Assembly (NCBI RefSeq): GCF_036002945.1
Contig: NZ_CP108529.1
Coordinates: 3,224,001 to 3,288,000, forward strand
Source of the DNA: Streptomyces sp. NBC_01224
Lineage (GTDB): Bacteria > Actinomycetota > Actinomycetes > Streptomycetales > Streptomycetaceae
Direction: 5' to 3'
Length of the DNA stretch: 64,000 bases
Shown here: positions 9,118 to 16,513 of the stretch, in pieces
How the letters are laid out: every line of letters begins with the position of its first letter
Position numbering within the stretch: the stretch's first letter is position 1
Notes under the pieces: model-generated
Database searches by the model: none
Seen by the model: only the letters and a program-made list of their open reading frames with translations
Told to the model about the DNA's origin: nothing
Made by a program: the position numbers and the translations under genes

Positions 9118-9285
9118 TCAGCCGACGACCTTCTTGAGGGCATCGCCGAGTGCATCGGCCTCGTCCGGAGTCAGCTCCACGACAAGCCGACCGCCGCCTT
9201 CGAGCGGAACGCGCATGACGATGCCCCGCCCCTCCTTTGTCACCTCGAGCGGGCCGTCGCCCGTCCGCGGCTTCATGGCCGCCAT
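9118..9285 (-). CDS. DUF3117 family small protein
   Basis: A 55-residue protein beginning MAAMKPRTGDGPLEVTKEGR and ending DALGDALKKVVG, a highly conserved actinobacterial family of unknown function. The ATG is preceded on the minus strand by GGAAGGGGAACG. It has its own terminator at 9059-9099. Its mycobacterial counterpart also sits between the tag and sigE neighbourhoods. It is short, acidic at the C-terminus and without membrane segments. Confidence 0.87.
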   Translation of the reverse strand: MAAMKPRTGDGPLEVTKEGRGIVMRVPLEGGGRLVVELTPDEADALGDALKKVVG

Positions 9286-9598
9286 GCTCGTTCCCCTTCC
9301 TGAAACCAGCTCATCGCAACCGGCGGCCCCATGACAGGCGCTGTGTCACCGGCATCGAACACATTGCTTCCAGGCCATTATCCCGCATCACAGACCCCAA
9401 TGACCAACATCGGTCTGCATCGCTTGCGCAACGCGCTCTCTCAAAACCACCCAATTCGGCGATCCAGCTGCGATACTCCGCCCCCTTCACCCCTCCATCG
9501 CGGCGCAATTGTTAGACGCAGGTCACATGTTCGCTCCCGCCCGAGTCGGCCATGCTTGCCTGGACAGGCATTGCCCGAGGTGCAGAGGGGACAGCGAA
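9286..9598. other. Divergent intergenic region
   Basis: 313 bases between the start of the DUF3117 gene and the start of the enoyl-CoA hydratase. It is less GC-rich than its surroundings in the middle (9370-9510) and should carry both promoters. I could not identify convincing -35/-10 pairs. An in-frame TTG-started extension of the hydratase (from 9509) is less likely than the ATG at 9599. Confidence 0.4.
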
Positions 9599-10411
9599 AT
9601 GGCCGACCAGATGGCGGACAGCGTGCTCTACGAAGTGAGCGACGGACTCGCGACCATCACGATCAACCGTCCCGACGCGATGAACGCCATGAACACCGCG
9701 GCCAAGGTGGCGCTCCGTGACGCGCTGACGTCCGCGGCGGCCGACACCGCCGTACGGGCCGTTCTGCTCACCGCGACCGGGCGCGCCTTCTGCGTCGGCC
9801 AGGATCTGAAGGAGCACGTCGGCAAGCTCGACGAGGCCCGTGAGTCCGGCGGCGGCAACGCGCTGAGCACCGTGCAGGAGCACTACAACCCGATCGTGCG
9901 GGCCATCACCGAGATGCCCAAGCCGGTCGTCGCCGGGGTCAACGGTGTCGCCGCCGGCGCCGGTTTCGGGTTCGCGCTCGCCTGCGACTACCGGGTGGTC
10001 GCCGACACCGCCTCGTTCAACACCTCATTCGCCGGGGTCGCCCTCACCGCCGACTCGGGCGTCTCCTGGACACTGCCCCGCCTGATCGGGCGGAGCCGCG
10101 CCGCCGACCTGCTGCTCTTTCCGCGCTCGATCTCCGCGCAGGACGCCCATGAGCTGGGCATCGTGAACAAGCTGGTGCCCGCCGCCGACCTGGCCGCGGA
10201 GGCCGCCGCCGTGGCCCGCACCCTGGCGTCCGGTCCCACGGCGGCGTACGCAGCGCTGAAGGAGTCCCTGGCCTATGGCGCCGGTCACACGCTGAGCGAG
10301 GCACTGGAGAAGGAAAACGAGCTCCAGACGAAGGCGGGCGCGTCCGAGGACCACACGATCGCGGTGCAGGCGTTCCTGAACAAGGAGAAGCCGAAGTACC
10401 TCGGCCGGTAG
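9599..10411 (+). CDS. Enoyl-CoA hydratase/isomerase family protein
   Basis: A 270-residue crotonase-fold protein. The ATG at 9599 has AGAGGGG upstream. The oxyanion-hole segments are AFCVGQDLKEH (about residues 62-72) and GVAAGAGFGFALACDY (about 115-130). The crotonase trimer-forming C-terminal helices are complete, and the length is normal. It resembles PaaG-type isomerases and FadB-type hydratases; the exact acyl-CoA substrate cannot be read from sequence. It stands alone, convergent with tag. Confidence 0.88.
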   Translation: MADQMADSVLYEVSDGLATITINRPDAMNAMNTAAKVALRDALTSAAADTAVRAVLLTATGRAFCVGQDLKEHVGKLDEARESGGGNALSTVQEHYNPIVRAITEMPKPVVAGVNGVAAGAGFGFALACDYRVVADTASFNTSFAGVALTADSGVSWTLPRLIGRSRAADLLLFPRSISAQDAHELGIVNKLVPAADLAAEAAAVARTLASGPTAAYAALKESLAYGAGHTLSEALEKENELQTKAGASEDHTIAVQAFLNKEKPKYLGR

Positions 10412-10425
10412 CCGTCGGCGCGGAT

Positions 10426-11013
10426 CTACGTCCCGGTGCCGCGCGCCACGCAGTCGGCCAGGTGGTCGTCGACCAGGCCGCAGGCCTGCATCAGGGCGTA
10501 GGCCGTCGTGGGTCCGACGAAGCGCAGACCGCGCTTCTTGAGGTCCTTGGCCAGCGCCGTGGACTCCGGGGTGACCGCGGGAATGTCGCCGACGGTGCGC
10601 GGGACGGGGCGGCCGGCCGGGTCGGGGGCGTAGGACCAGATCAGCTCGTCCAGCTCGCCGGCGCTCCAGCCGGCCAGCACCTTGGCGTTGGCGAGGGTCG
10701 CGTCGATCTTCGCCCGGTTGCGGATGATGCCGGCGTCGGCGAGAAGGCGCTCCTTGTCGGCGTCGGTGAACTCCGCAACCGCGGGGATCTTGAACCCGGC
10801 GAAGGCGGAGCGGAAGCCCTCCCGGCGGCGCAGGATCGTCAGCCAGGAAAGGCCCGACTGGAAGGCCTCCAGGCAGAGCCGTTCGAAGAGGGCGTCGTCG
10901 CCGTGGACGGGACGGCCCCATTCGGTGTCGTGGTACGCGAGGTAGTCCTCCGTGGAGAGCCCCCACGGGCAGCGCAGACCGCCGTCCGGGGCCGTTTCCG
11001 CTCCGCCGCTCAT
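10426..11013 (-). CDS. tag: DNA-3-methyladenine glycosylase I
   Basis: A 195-residue HhH-superfamily glycosylase that removes 3-methyladenine from alkylated DNA. Family motifs are CPWGLSTEDYLAYHDTEWG at the N-terminus, the Trp-rich substrate pocket (FQSGLSWLTIL) and FVGPTTAYALMQACGLVDDH with zinc-ligand Cys and His residues near the C-terminus. The ATG at 11013 overlaps the stop of the DivIVA-domain gene by 4 bp, so the two are co-translated. The same pair occurs in mycobacteria. Confidence 0.93.
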   Translation of the reverse strand: MSGGAETAPDGGLRCPWGLSTEDYLAYHDTEWGRPVHGDDALFERLCLEAFQSGLSWLTILRRREGFRSAFAGFKIPAVAEFTDADKERLLADAGIIRNRAKIDATLANAKVLAGWSAGELDELIWSYAPDPAGRPVPRTVGDIPAVTPESTALAKDLKKRGLRFVGPTTAYALMQACGLVDDHLADCVARGTGT

Positions 11014-11471
11014 CGCTGGGGCTCCTCTCCGGGGTGCTCTGTCCGCTGCGGGTCCTGCTGGGGTTCCTGTCGGGGCGCCTCCCACGGCGCTCTCGGACGG
11101 TCCTCCGGCCCCTCCCGCGTCAGCTGCGGTACGTCCTGCGGCCGCTTGAGGAGATCGGGGCCGCCGACCGCGGTCGCCTGCGCGCCGGCCAGCGCCGACT
11201 GCAGTTCCGCGATCCGCGCGTCCCGCTCGGCGAGCTCGGCGCCGAGCCGGCCGAGCACCTCGTCGACATCCGTCATGCGGTAGCCGCGTGCGGCCACCGG
11301 CAGCCGCAGCGCCTCGACATCCGCGCGGCCGACCGGGCGCGTCGCGGGCAGCGGGTCGGTCAGCTGCTCCGGCGCCACGTCCTGCAGGACGGCGCTCTTC
11401 CCTCCGCCGACCACCGCGAGGGTGACCGCGGCCACGACCACCACCATCGCCAGCAGCAAGAACCAGAACAC
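11010..11471 (-). CDS. DivIVA-domain membrane protein
   Basis: A 153-residue protein starting at GTG. It has an N-terminal membrane anchor (FWFLLLAMVVVVAAVTLAVV), a short DivIVA-like motif (AARGYRMTDVDEVLGRLGAE) and a short coiled coil (ELAERDARIAELQSAL). A Pro/Gln/Glu-rich disordered tail completes it. DivIVA domains recognise curved membrane or the growth tip in actinobacteria. It is overlapped by tag, so the two are co-expressed, although a functional link between a polar protein and base excision is not obvious. Confidence 0.82.
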   Translation of the reverse strand: MFWFLLLAMVVVVAAVTLAVVGGGKSAVLQDVAPEQLTDPLPATRPVGRADVEALRLPVAARGYRMTDVDEVLGRLGAELAERDARIAELQSALAGAQATAVGGPDLLKRPQDVPQLTREGPEDRPRAPWEAPRQEPQQDPQRTEHPGEEPQR

Positions 11472-11581
11472 GCATATCTCCCCGGGAGCGGAAACCTGTC
11501 CGGGTCCGATCGTGCCATGCGGTGCCGACAGTTAGGGTCGCAGGCGACCCACCGGGCGATCTACCAGAGGAGAAACACGGG

Positions 11582-12454
11582 ATGCGAAGCGGTGCGCTCA
11601 GGCTGGGGCGGCGTGAATTCGGTGCGCACGAGCCGGTGATCATGGCGATCGTGAACCGCACCCCTGACTCCTTCTACGACCAGGGCGCGACGTTCCAGGA
11701 CGAGCCGGCGCTGGCCCGGGTCGAGCAGGCGATCGCGGACGGCGCGGCGATCGTCGACATCGGGGGTGTGAAGGCGGGCCCCGGTGAAGAGGTGACCGCC
11801 GGGGAAGAGGCCCGTCGCACGGTGGGGTTCGTCGCGGAGGTGCGGCGCCGCCACCCGGATGTGGTGATCAGCGTCGACACCTGGCGCCACGATGTCGGCG
11901 AGGCGGTCTGCGAGGCCGGTGCGGATGTGCTGAACGACGCGTGGGGCGGCGTCGACCCGAAGCTCGCAGAGGTCGCCGCGCGGTACGGCGCCGGTCTGGT
12001 GTGTACGCACGCGGGCGGCGCCGAGCCGCGGACCCGGCCGCACCGGATCGCGTACGACGACGTGATGGCGGACATCCTGCGGGTGACGCTGGGGCTGGCC
12101 GAGCGGGCGGTCGGACTCGGGGTGCGGCCGGACGGGATCATGATCGACCCCGGTCATGACTTCGGGAAGAACACCCGGCATTCGCTGGAGGCGACGCGTC
12201 GGCTCGGCGAGATGGCGGAGACCGGCTGGCCGGTCCTCGTATCGCTGTCCAACAAGGACTTCGTCGGGGAGACGCTCGACCGGCCGGTGAAGGAACGGGT
12301 GATCGGGACGCTCGCGACGACGGCCGTGTCCGCGTGGCTGGGGGCGCAGGTGTACCGGGTGCACGAGGTGGCGGAGACGCGGCAGGTGCTGGACATGGTG
12401 GCGTCCATCGCGGGGCACCGGGAGCCGGCAGTGGCGCGGAGGGGGCTGGCGTAG
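11582..12454 (+). CDS. folP: Dihydropteroate synthase family protein (FolP2-like)
   Basis: A 290-residue TIM-barrel protein. The ATG at 11582 has AGAGGAG upstream. DHPS motifs are present: MAIVNRTPDSFYD, DIGGVKAGPG (the usual DIGGEST is altered), VSVDTWR, LNDAWGG, MIDPGHDFGKN and LVSLSNKDFVGE. Genuine DHPS condenses p-aminobenzoate with pterin pyrophosphate. The context (LOG family, dapE, tag) matches mycobacterial folP2 rather than the folate operon, so it may be a paralog with altered activity. The 255-bp inverted-repeat element starts on the base after its stop codon. Confidence 0.85.
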   Translation: MRSGALRLGRREFGAHEPVIMAIVNRTPDSFYDQGATFQDEPALARVEQAIADGAAIVDIGGVKAGPGEEVTAGEEARRTVGFVAEVRRRHPDVVISVDTWRHDVGEAVCEAGADVLNDAWGGVDPKLAEVAARYGAGLVCTHAGGAEPRTRPHRIAYDDVMADILRVTLGLAERAVGLGVRPDGIMIDPGHDFGKNTRHSLEATRRLGEMAETGWPVLVSLSNKDFVGETLDRPVKERVIGTLATTAVSAWLGAQVYRVHEVAETRQVLDMVASIAGHREPAVARRGLA

Positions 12455-12709
12455 CCGCTGCCTCAGAGCCTGTCGGGTGACCTTCGACCGGAGAGCGGAC
12501 GCGGCATGGTGCGTGCGATTCCAAGGCGCCGGGATGACCTCGGACGGGGTCTCCCCTGCTCGACCGGAGTCGAGAGCTTGGGGAAGGAGCTACCAGGGCA
12601 TTTCGGTAACGCCGGAGGGGGTCCCCCCTGGCCCTCAAGGCCTCGGGGGAGTGCGTGCCAGGCCGTGGCCGCCCGATCAGAGGTCACCCGACAGGCTCTG
12701 AGGCAGCGG
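12455..12709. mobile_element. MITE-like element with 29-bp terminal inverted repeats
   Basis: A 255-bp stretch bounded by perfect 29-bp inverted repeats, 12455-12483 (CCGCTGCCTCAGAGCC...) and 12681-12709, with weaker complementarity continuing inward. It carries no transposase. The interior has C- and G-run segments (around 12547-12592 and 12614-12652) resembling sequence seen near Streptomyces insertion elements. It begins immediately after the folP-type stop codon. I see no clear target-site duplication, so the true ends may lie slightly inside. A very long terminator is the alternative reading. Confidence 0.65.
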
Positions 12710-12790
12710 GGCGGGCAGGGCGCCTGCGGCGGGCCTTACCCCCTGCCCGCCCCTTCCCGAAACCGGGGCTCTGCCCCGGCCCCCGCTCCT

Positions 12791-12810
12791 CGATCGCCGG
12801 AGGGGCTTGA
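12791..12810 (+). repeat. Copy of a dispersed intergenic repeat (CGATCGCCGG type)
   Basis: CGATCGCCGGAGGGGCTTGA lies directly before the LOG-family stop codon region. It is a near-copy of 9021-9040 and is related to 3143-3160 on the other strand. Confidence 0.5.
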
Positions 12811-12811
12811 A

Positions 12812-13561
12812 CTACCGGCCGACCTCCTTCGTCACGAGGTCGACCGCCTCGTCCACGTCATCCGTGACGTGGAAGAGCAGCAGGTCGTGCTCGGACGCCT
12901 TGCCCTGCGCCACCACCGTGTCCCGCAGCCAGTCCACGAGCCCGCTCCAGTACGCGGTGCCGAACAGCACGATCGGGAAGCGGGTGACCTTGCCCGTCTG
13001 GACGAGGGTAAGAGCCTCGAAGAGTTCGTCCAGGGTGCCGAGGCCGCCGGGCAGAACAACGAACCCCTGGGCATACTTCACGAACATCGTTTTTCGGACA
13101 AAAAAGTAGCGGAAGTTCACGCCGATATCGACGTGCGGGTTGAGGCCGGACTCGAAGGGCAGCTCGATGCCGAGGCCGACCGAGACGCCCTTCGCCTCCC
13201 GCGCCCCCTTGTTCGCCGCTTCCATGGCTCCGGGGCCGCCTCCGGTGATCACCGCGAAGCCGGCCTCGACCAGGGCCTTGCCGATCCTTACACCCGCCTC
13301 GTAGTCCGGCCCGCCGGCCGGGGTGCGGGCCGAGCCGAAGACGCTGATGGCGCTCGGCAGCTCGGCGAGGGCTCCGAATCCTTCGACGAACTCCGACTGG
13401 ATGCGCATCACCCGCCATGGGTCGGTGTGCACCCACTCGGAGTCGCCCTCGGTGTCCAGCAGCCGCTGATCGGTGGTGCCGGGCTGCACCTGGTCCCTGC
13501 GGCGCAGTACCGGGCCCTGCCGCTGCTCCTCGGGGACGTGCGCTCCCTCGGGGTTGCCCAT
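12812..13561 (-). CDS. LOG-family/TIGR00730 Rossmann-fold nucleosidase
   Basis: A 249-residue protein with the lysine-decarboxylase-like Rossmann fold. The signature motifs are GGGPGAMEAANKGA and LPGGLGTLDEL (PGGxGTxxE). LOG enzymes hydrolyse nucleoside 5'-monophosphates such as cytokinin ribotides to the free base. The ATG at 13561 (MGNPEGAHVPEE) is chosen over a start 11 codons upstream. The N-terminal ~60 residues are longer than in short LOG proteins, typical of the actinobacterial subgroup. A homologue lies near folP2 and dapE in mycobacteria. The physiological substrate is unknown. Confidence 0.87.
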   Translation of the reverse strand: MGNPEGAHVPEEQRQGPVLRRRDQVQPGTTDQRLLDTEGDSEWVHTDPWRVMRIQSEFVEGFGALAELPSAISVFGSARTPAGGPDYEAGVRIGKALVEAGFAVITGGGPGAMEAANKGAREAKGVSVGLGIELPFESGLNPHVDIGVNFRYFFVRKTMFVKYAQGFVVLPGGLGTLDELFEALTLVQTGKVTRFPIVLFGTAYWSGLVDWLRDTVVAQGKASEHDLLLFHVTDDVDEAVDLVTKEVGR

Positions 13562-13648
13562 GACCTGCTCCCTCCGACGACGATCGATGACCATCTGTGT
13601 CAGGTCAGGGTAGATCGGCGGAGGTTACGGACAGGGGAATACCGTGGG

Positions 13649-14728
13649 TCAGCTGGTGAGCCAGGAGCGGAGCCGCTCCTCGCAGTGGGTGATCCGGTCG
13701 ACCGCCACATGCTCGTTGCGCTTGTGCGCGAGGAGCGGGTCACCGGGTCCGTAGTTCACCGCGGGGACGCCGAGGGAGCTGAAGCGGGAGACGTCGGTCC
13801 AGCCGAACTTGGGGTGGGCGGTGCCGCCGACCGCCGCCATGAACGCCTTGGCGGCCGGGTGGGAGAGACCGGGCATGGCCGCGCCGGAGTGGTCGTCGAC
13901 GGCGAATTCGACGACGCCGCAGTCCGCGAAGACCTCATGGACGTGGGCCAGTGCCTCCTCTGCGGTGCGGTCGGGGGCGTACCGGTAGTTGACGACGACG
14001 GTGCACGCGTCCGGGATGACGTTGTTGGCGACGCCCCCCTCGATCCGTACGGCGTTGAGGCCTTCTCGGTATTCGAGACCGTCGATGACCGGGCGGCGCG
14101 GTTCGTACGCGGCGAGGCGGGCCAGGATCGGGGCGGCGGCGTGGATGGCGTTGGACCCCATCCAGCTGCGGGCGGAGTGGGCCCGCTCCCCCTCGGTGCG
14201 GAGGAAGACCCGCAGGGTGCCCTGGCAGCCGCCCTCGACCTGGCCGTCGGTGCCCTCCAGGAGGACCGCGAAGTCTCCGGCGAGCCACTCGGGGTGGGCG
14301 TCGGCCACGTGGCCGAGACCGTTGAGGTGCGCGGCGACCTCTTCGTTGTCGTAGAACACGAAGGTGAGGTCGCGGTTGGGCTCGGGCACGGTCGCGGCGA
14401 TCCTCAGCTGGACGGCGACGCCCGACTTCATGTCGGAGGTGCCGCAGCCCCACAGCACACCGTCGTCGTCGAGCCGGGACGGCACATTGTCGGCGATCGG
14501 CACGGTGTCGATGTGCCCGGCGAGCACGACCCGCTCGGCACGGCCCAGGTTCGTCCGGGCCACGACGTTGTTGCCGTGCCGGTCGACGGTCAGATGCGGG
14601 AGGGTGCGCAGCGCCGACTCGATCGCGTCGGCAAGCTCCTCCTCCTGACCGCTGACCGACGGGAAGTCGACGAGCCGGGCGGTGAGCGCCGGGCCGTCCA
14701 GGGTGAGGTCGAGCGTGCTTTCGGGCAT
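13649..14728 (-). CDS. dapE: Succinyl-diaminopimelate desuccinylase
   Basis: A 359-residue M20-family metallohydrolase acting in the succinylase branch of lysine and meso-diaminopimelate synthesis. Metal-site motifs are VLAGHIDTVP (His/Asp), WGCGTSDMKSG (bridging Asp) and the catalytic Glu pair in YDNEEV. The lid domain follows (about 180-290), and a C-terminal metal-binding His lies in AHKRNEHV. The ATG at 14728 begins MPESTLDLTLDG. It is divergent from the membrane protein at 14790, leaving 61 bases for both promoters. It pairs with dapC at 16514-17611. Confidence 0.93.
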   Translation of the reverse strand: MPESTLDLTLDGPALTARLVDFPSVSGQEEELADAIESALRTLPHLTVDRHGNNVVARTNLGRAERVVLAGHIDTVPIADNVPSRLDDDGVLWGCGTSDMKSGVAVQLRIAATVPEPNRDLTFVFYDNEEVAAHLNGLGHVADAHPEWLAGDFAVLLEGTDGQVEGGCQGTLRVFLRTEGERAHSARSWMGSNAIHAAAPILARLAAYEPRRPVIDGLEYREGLNAVRIEGGVANNVIPDACTVVVNYRYAPDRTAEEALAHVHEVFADCGVVEFAVDDHSGAAMPGLSHPAAKAFMAAVGGTAHPKFGWTDVSRFSSLGVPAVNYGPGDPLLAHKRNEHVAVDRITHCEERLRSWLTS

Positions 14729-14789
14729 GGAACCGACCCTAAAGGACTGGGCGCTCGGCCCCGGCCGGGCACTCCAGTACGGTGGCTCC

Positions 14790-15737
14790 GTGCCCCGGAC
14801 CGTCTCCCCCGCCCGCCGACACACCGGCCGCAGCCGCCTCTTCCGTATCGCGGCTGCTTTTGTCGTGCTCGCCGCGTTGGGCGGCTATCTGGCCGTGCAG
14901 TACATATCCGGCAGCAAGGTCACCGAAGGCTGCACCGTGGAATCCGCCGACGGTTCGGCCGGCAAGGGCCGTACGTATCGGATGAGCCCGGAGCAGGCTT
15001 CGAACGCCGCGACGATCTCCGCGGTCGGCACCTCGCGCGGGATGCCGGAGCGGGCGGTGACGATCGCGCTGGCGACCGCGTTGCAGGAGTCCGGGCTGCG
15101 CAATATCGAGCACGGGGACCGGGACTCGCTGGGGCTGTTCCAGCAGCGTCCTTCGCAGGGCTGGGGCACCGAGAAGCAGATCCTTGACCCGGTCTACTCC
15201 GCGGGGGAGTTCTACCGGCATCTGGCCGAGGTCCCCGGCTATTCGCGGCTGCCGCTGACGGTCGCCGCGCAGCGGGTCCAGCGCAGTGGTTTCCCGCAGG
15301 CGTACGCGAAGCACGAGCCGGACGCGGCGTTGCTGGCGGCCGCGCTGACCGGCCGTACGCCTGCCGCGCTGACCTGCACGCCGCCCCGGACGACGGCTGC
15401 GAAGGCCGATGCGGCGAAGGTGCGGGCGGAGCTGGTTCGCACCTTCGGCAAGAATGTGCTGCCCGCGGAGAAGCCGTCGCCGCAGGACGGAACGGGCGCG
15501 GCCGGCGCGTCGGCGACGAGCACGGTCTCGGTGCCGGTGCGGGCGGCCCGCGCCTCCGGGGACGACGGCTCGGCGCGGCGCGGCTGGGAGCTTGCGCACT
15601 GGGCGGTCGCGCAGTCCGAGGCACTCCGCCTGGACGAGGTCGCGTACGCGGGCCGGGTGTGGGAGGCCGGGTCGGGCTGGCGGACGGAGCGTACGGAATC
15701 GGGCACCACCGAGGTCCGTATGCGGCTCGCGCACTAG
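14790..15737 (+). CDS. Membrane-anchored protein with a lysozyme-like domain
   Basis: A 315-residue protein read from GTG. A basic N-terminus leads to one membrane segment (FRIAAAFVVLAALGGYLAVQY, about residues 18-38). The extracellular part has a lytic-transglycosylase-like pattern: ALATALQESGLRN with a candidate catalytic Glu, then DSLGLFQQRPSQGWG. Similar Streptomyces proteins are often labelled 'heavy metal transporter', which the sequence does not support. I infer a peptidoglycan-acting or -binding role; it could be catalytically inactive. The C-terminal ~100 residues are Ala-rich linker and an unassigned region. Confidence 0.72.
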   Translation: MPRTVSPARRHTGRSRLFRIAAAFVVLAALGGYLAVQYISGSKVTEGCTVESADGSAGKGRTYRMSPEQASNAATISAVGTSRGMPERAVTIALATALQESGLRNIEHGDRDSLGLFQQRPSQGWGTEKQILDPVYSAGEFYRHLAEVPGYSRLPLTVAAQRVQRSGFPQAYAKHEPDAALLAAALTGRTPAALTCTPPRTTAAKADAAKVRAELVRTFGKNVLPAEKPSPQDGTGAAGASATSTVSVPVRAARASGDDGSARRGWELAHWAVAQSEALRLDEVAYAGRVWEAGSGWRTERTESGTTEVRMRLAH

Positions 15738-16024
15738 TACGGACAGTCACCCGAAGGCGTTATCCGGCCGGCACGGAACGTCCCCTGGCGCAACACCTCC
15801 CGCCGCCGCTCCGCGATTCCTCATTTTCCTTACAGGCAAAGGGAAGTGACGGTTCATCGGGCCATCCGGGAATGCGGCGTCTGCCCGGGTTCCTCCGTTG
15901 TGGATTATGTGACGCATTGCCGACTCTTTACCTCGGCCCACCGCAACCTCCCCCGCCCTTACGACGGTTGTCATGGCGTCCGGTCAACGGACAGACAGAT
16001 TCCTCATCCCGTCGAAGGAGCATC

Positions 16025-16438
16025 ATGTCCCTCCCCCTGACCCGCCGGATCGCCCGTGCCGCGCTGCTGATCGCCGCGGGTGCAGCCCCCGTGGTCGGTG
16101 CGGCCGGTGCCGCAGGTGCCGCGGAGCTCCCGCATGCGCCGGAGCTCGGCGGTCTGACCACCGTCGACGGCGCCGGCCTCGGCAAGACGGTCGACGGCGC
16201 GTCCCAGCAGGGCACCAAGGCGGCGGGCGAAACCGGCGGCAAGATCGTCGGGACGACCCTCCCGGCCGCGGGCAAGACCGTCGACAAGGCCGGCGCCCAG
16301 GCCGCCCCCACCGTGCAGAACGCCGCCGGCGGTGCCGCGGGCAGCGCGGGCAAGGTCCTCGGCGGCGCAGCCGGTGCCGCGCCCCAGGGCGGCCTGCCCG
16401 TGCAGGGCCTGCCCACCCAGGGTCTGCCGATCGGCTGA
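16025..16438 (+). CDS. Small secreted Ala/Gly-rich protein
   Basis: A 137-residue protein with a classical signal peptide (MSLPLTRRIARAALLIAAGA, cleavage likely after AAGAAGAA). The mature part is low-complexity, rich in Ala/Gly/Lys, with repeated KTVD-type and GLPxQGLP segments (LPVQGLPTQGLP). GAAGGAG lies upstream of the ATG. Homologues in Streptomyces are sometimes misnamed 'ATP-binding protein'; no nucleotide-binding motif is present. A strong terminator follows 19 bases after the stop. Function is unknown. Confidence 0.75.
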   Translation: MSLPLTRRIARAALLIAAGAAPVVGAAGAAGAAELPHAPELGGLTTVDGAGLGKTVDGASQQGTKAAGETGGKIVGTTLPAAGKTVDKAGAQAAPTVQNAAGGAAGSAGKVLGGAAGAAPQGGLPVQGLPTQGLPIG

Positions 16439-16457
16439 CCCGATCCGTCGGCACATC

Positions 16458-16505
16458 ACACGCGAGGGGCCTCGGGAGTGCGCACCCCCGAGGCCCCTCG
16501 CGTGT
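16458..16505. terminator. Bidirectional hairpin terminator
   Basis: A perfect 19-bp inverted repeat (16458-16476 with 16487-16505) with a 10-base loop. It lies between the secreted-protein gene (+) and dapC (-), which converge here. Confidence 0.87.
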
Positions 16506-16513
16506 ACCGCCCG

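Noticed and set aside
12506..15187. An 893-codon plus-strand frame across the LOG-family and dapE genes
   Set aside because: It is antisense to two clear genes and has no recognisable domain; it is a GC-bias artefact.
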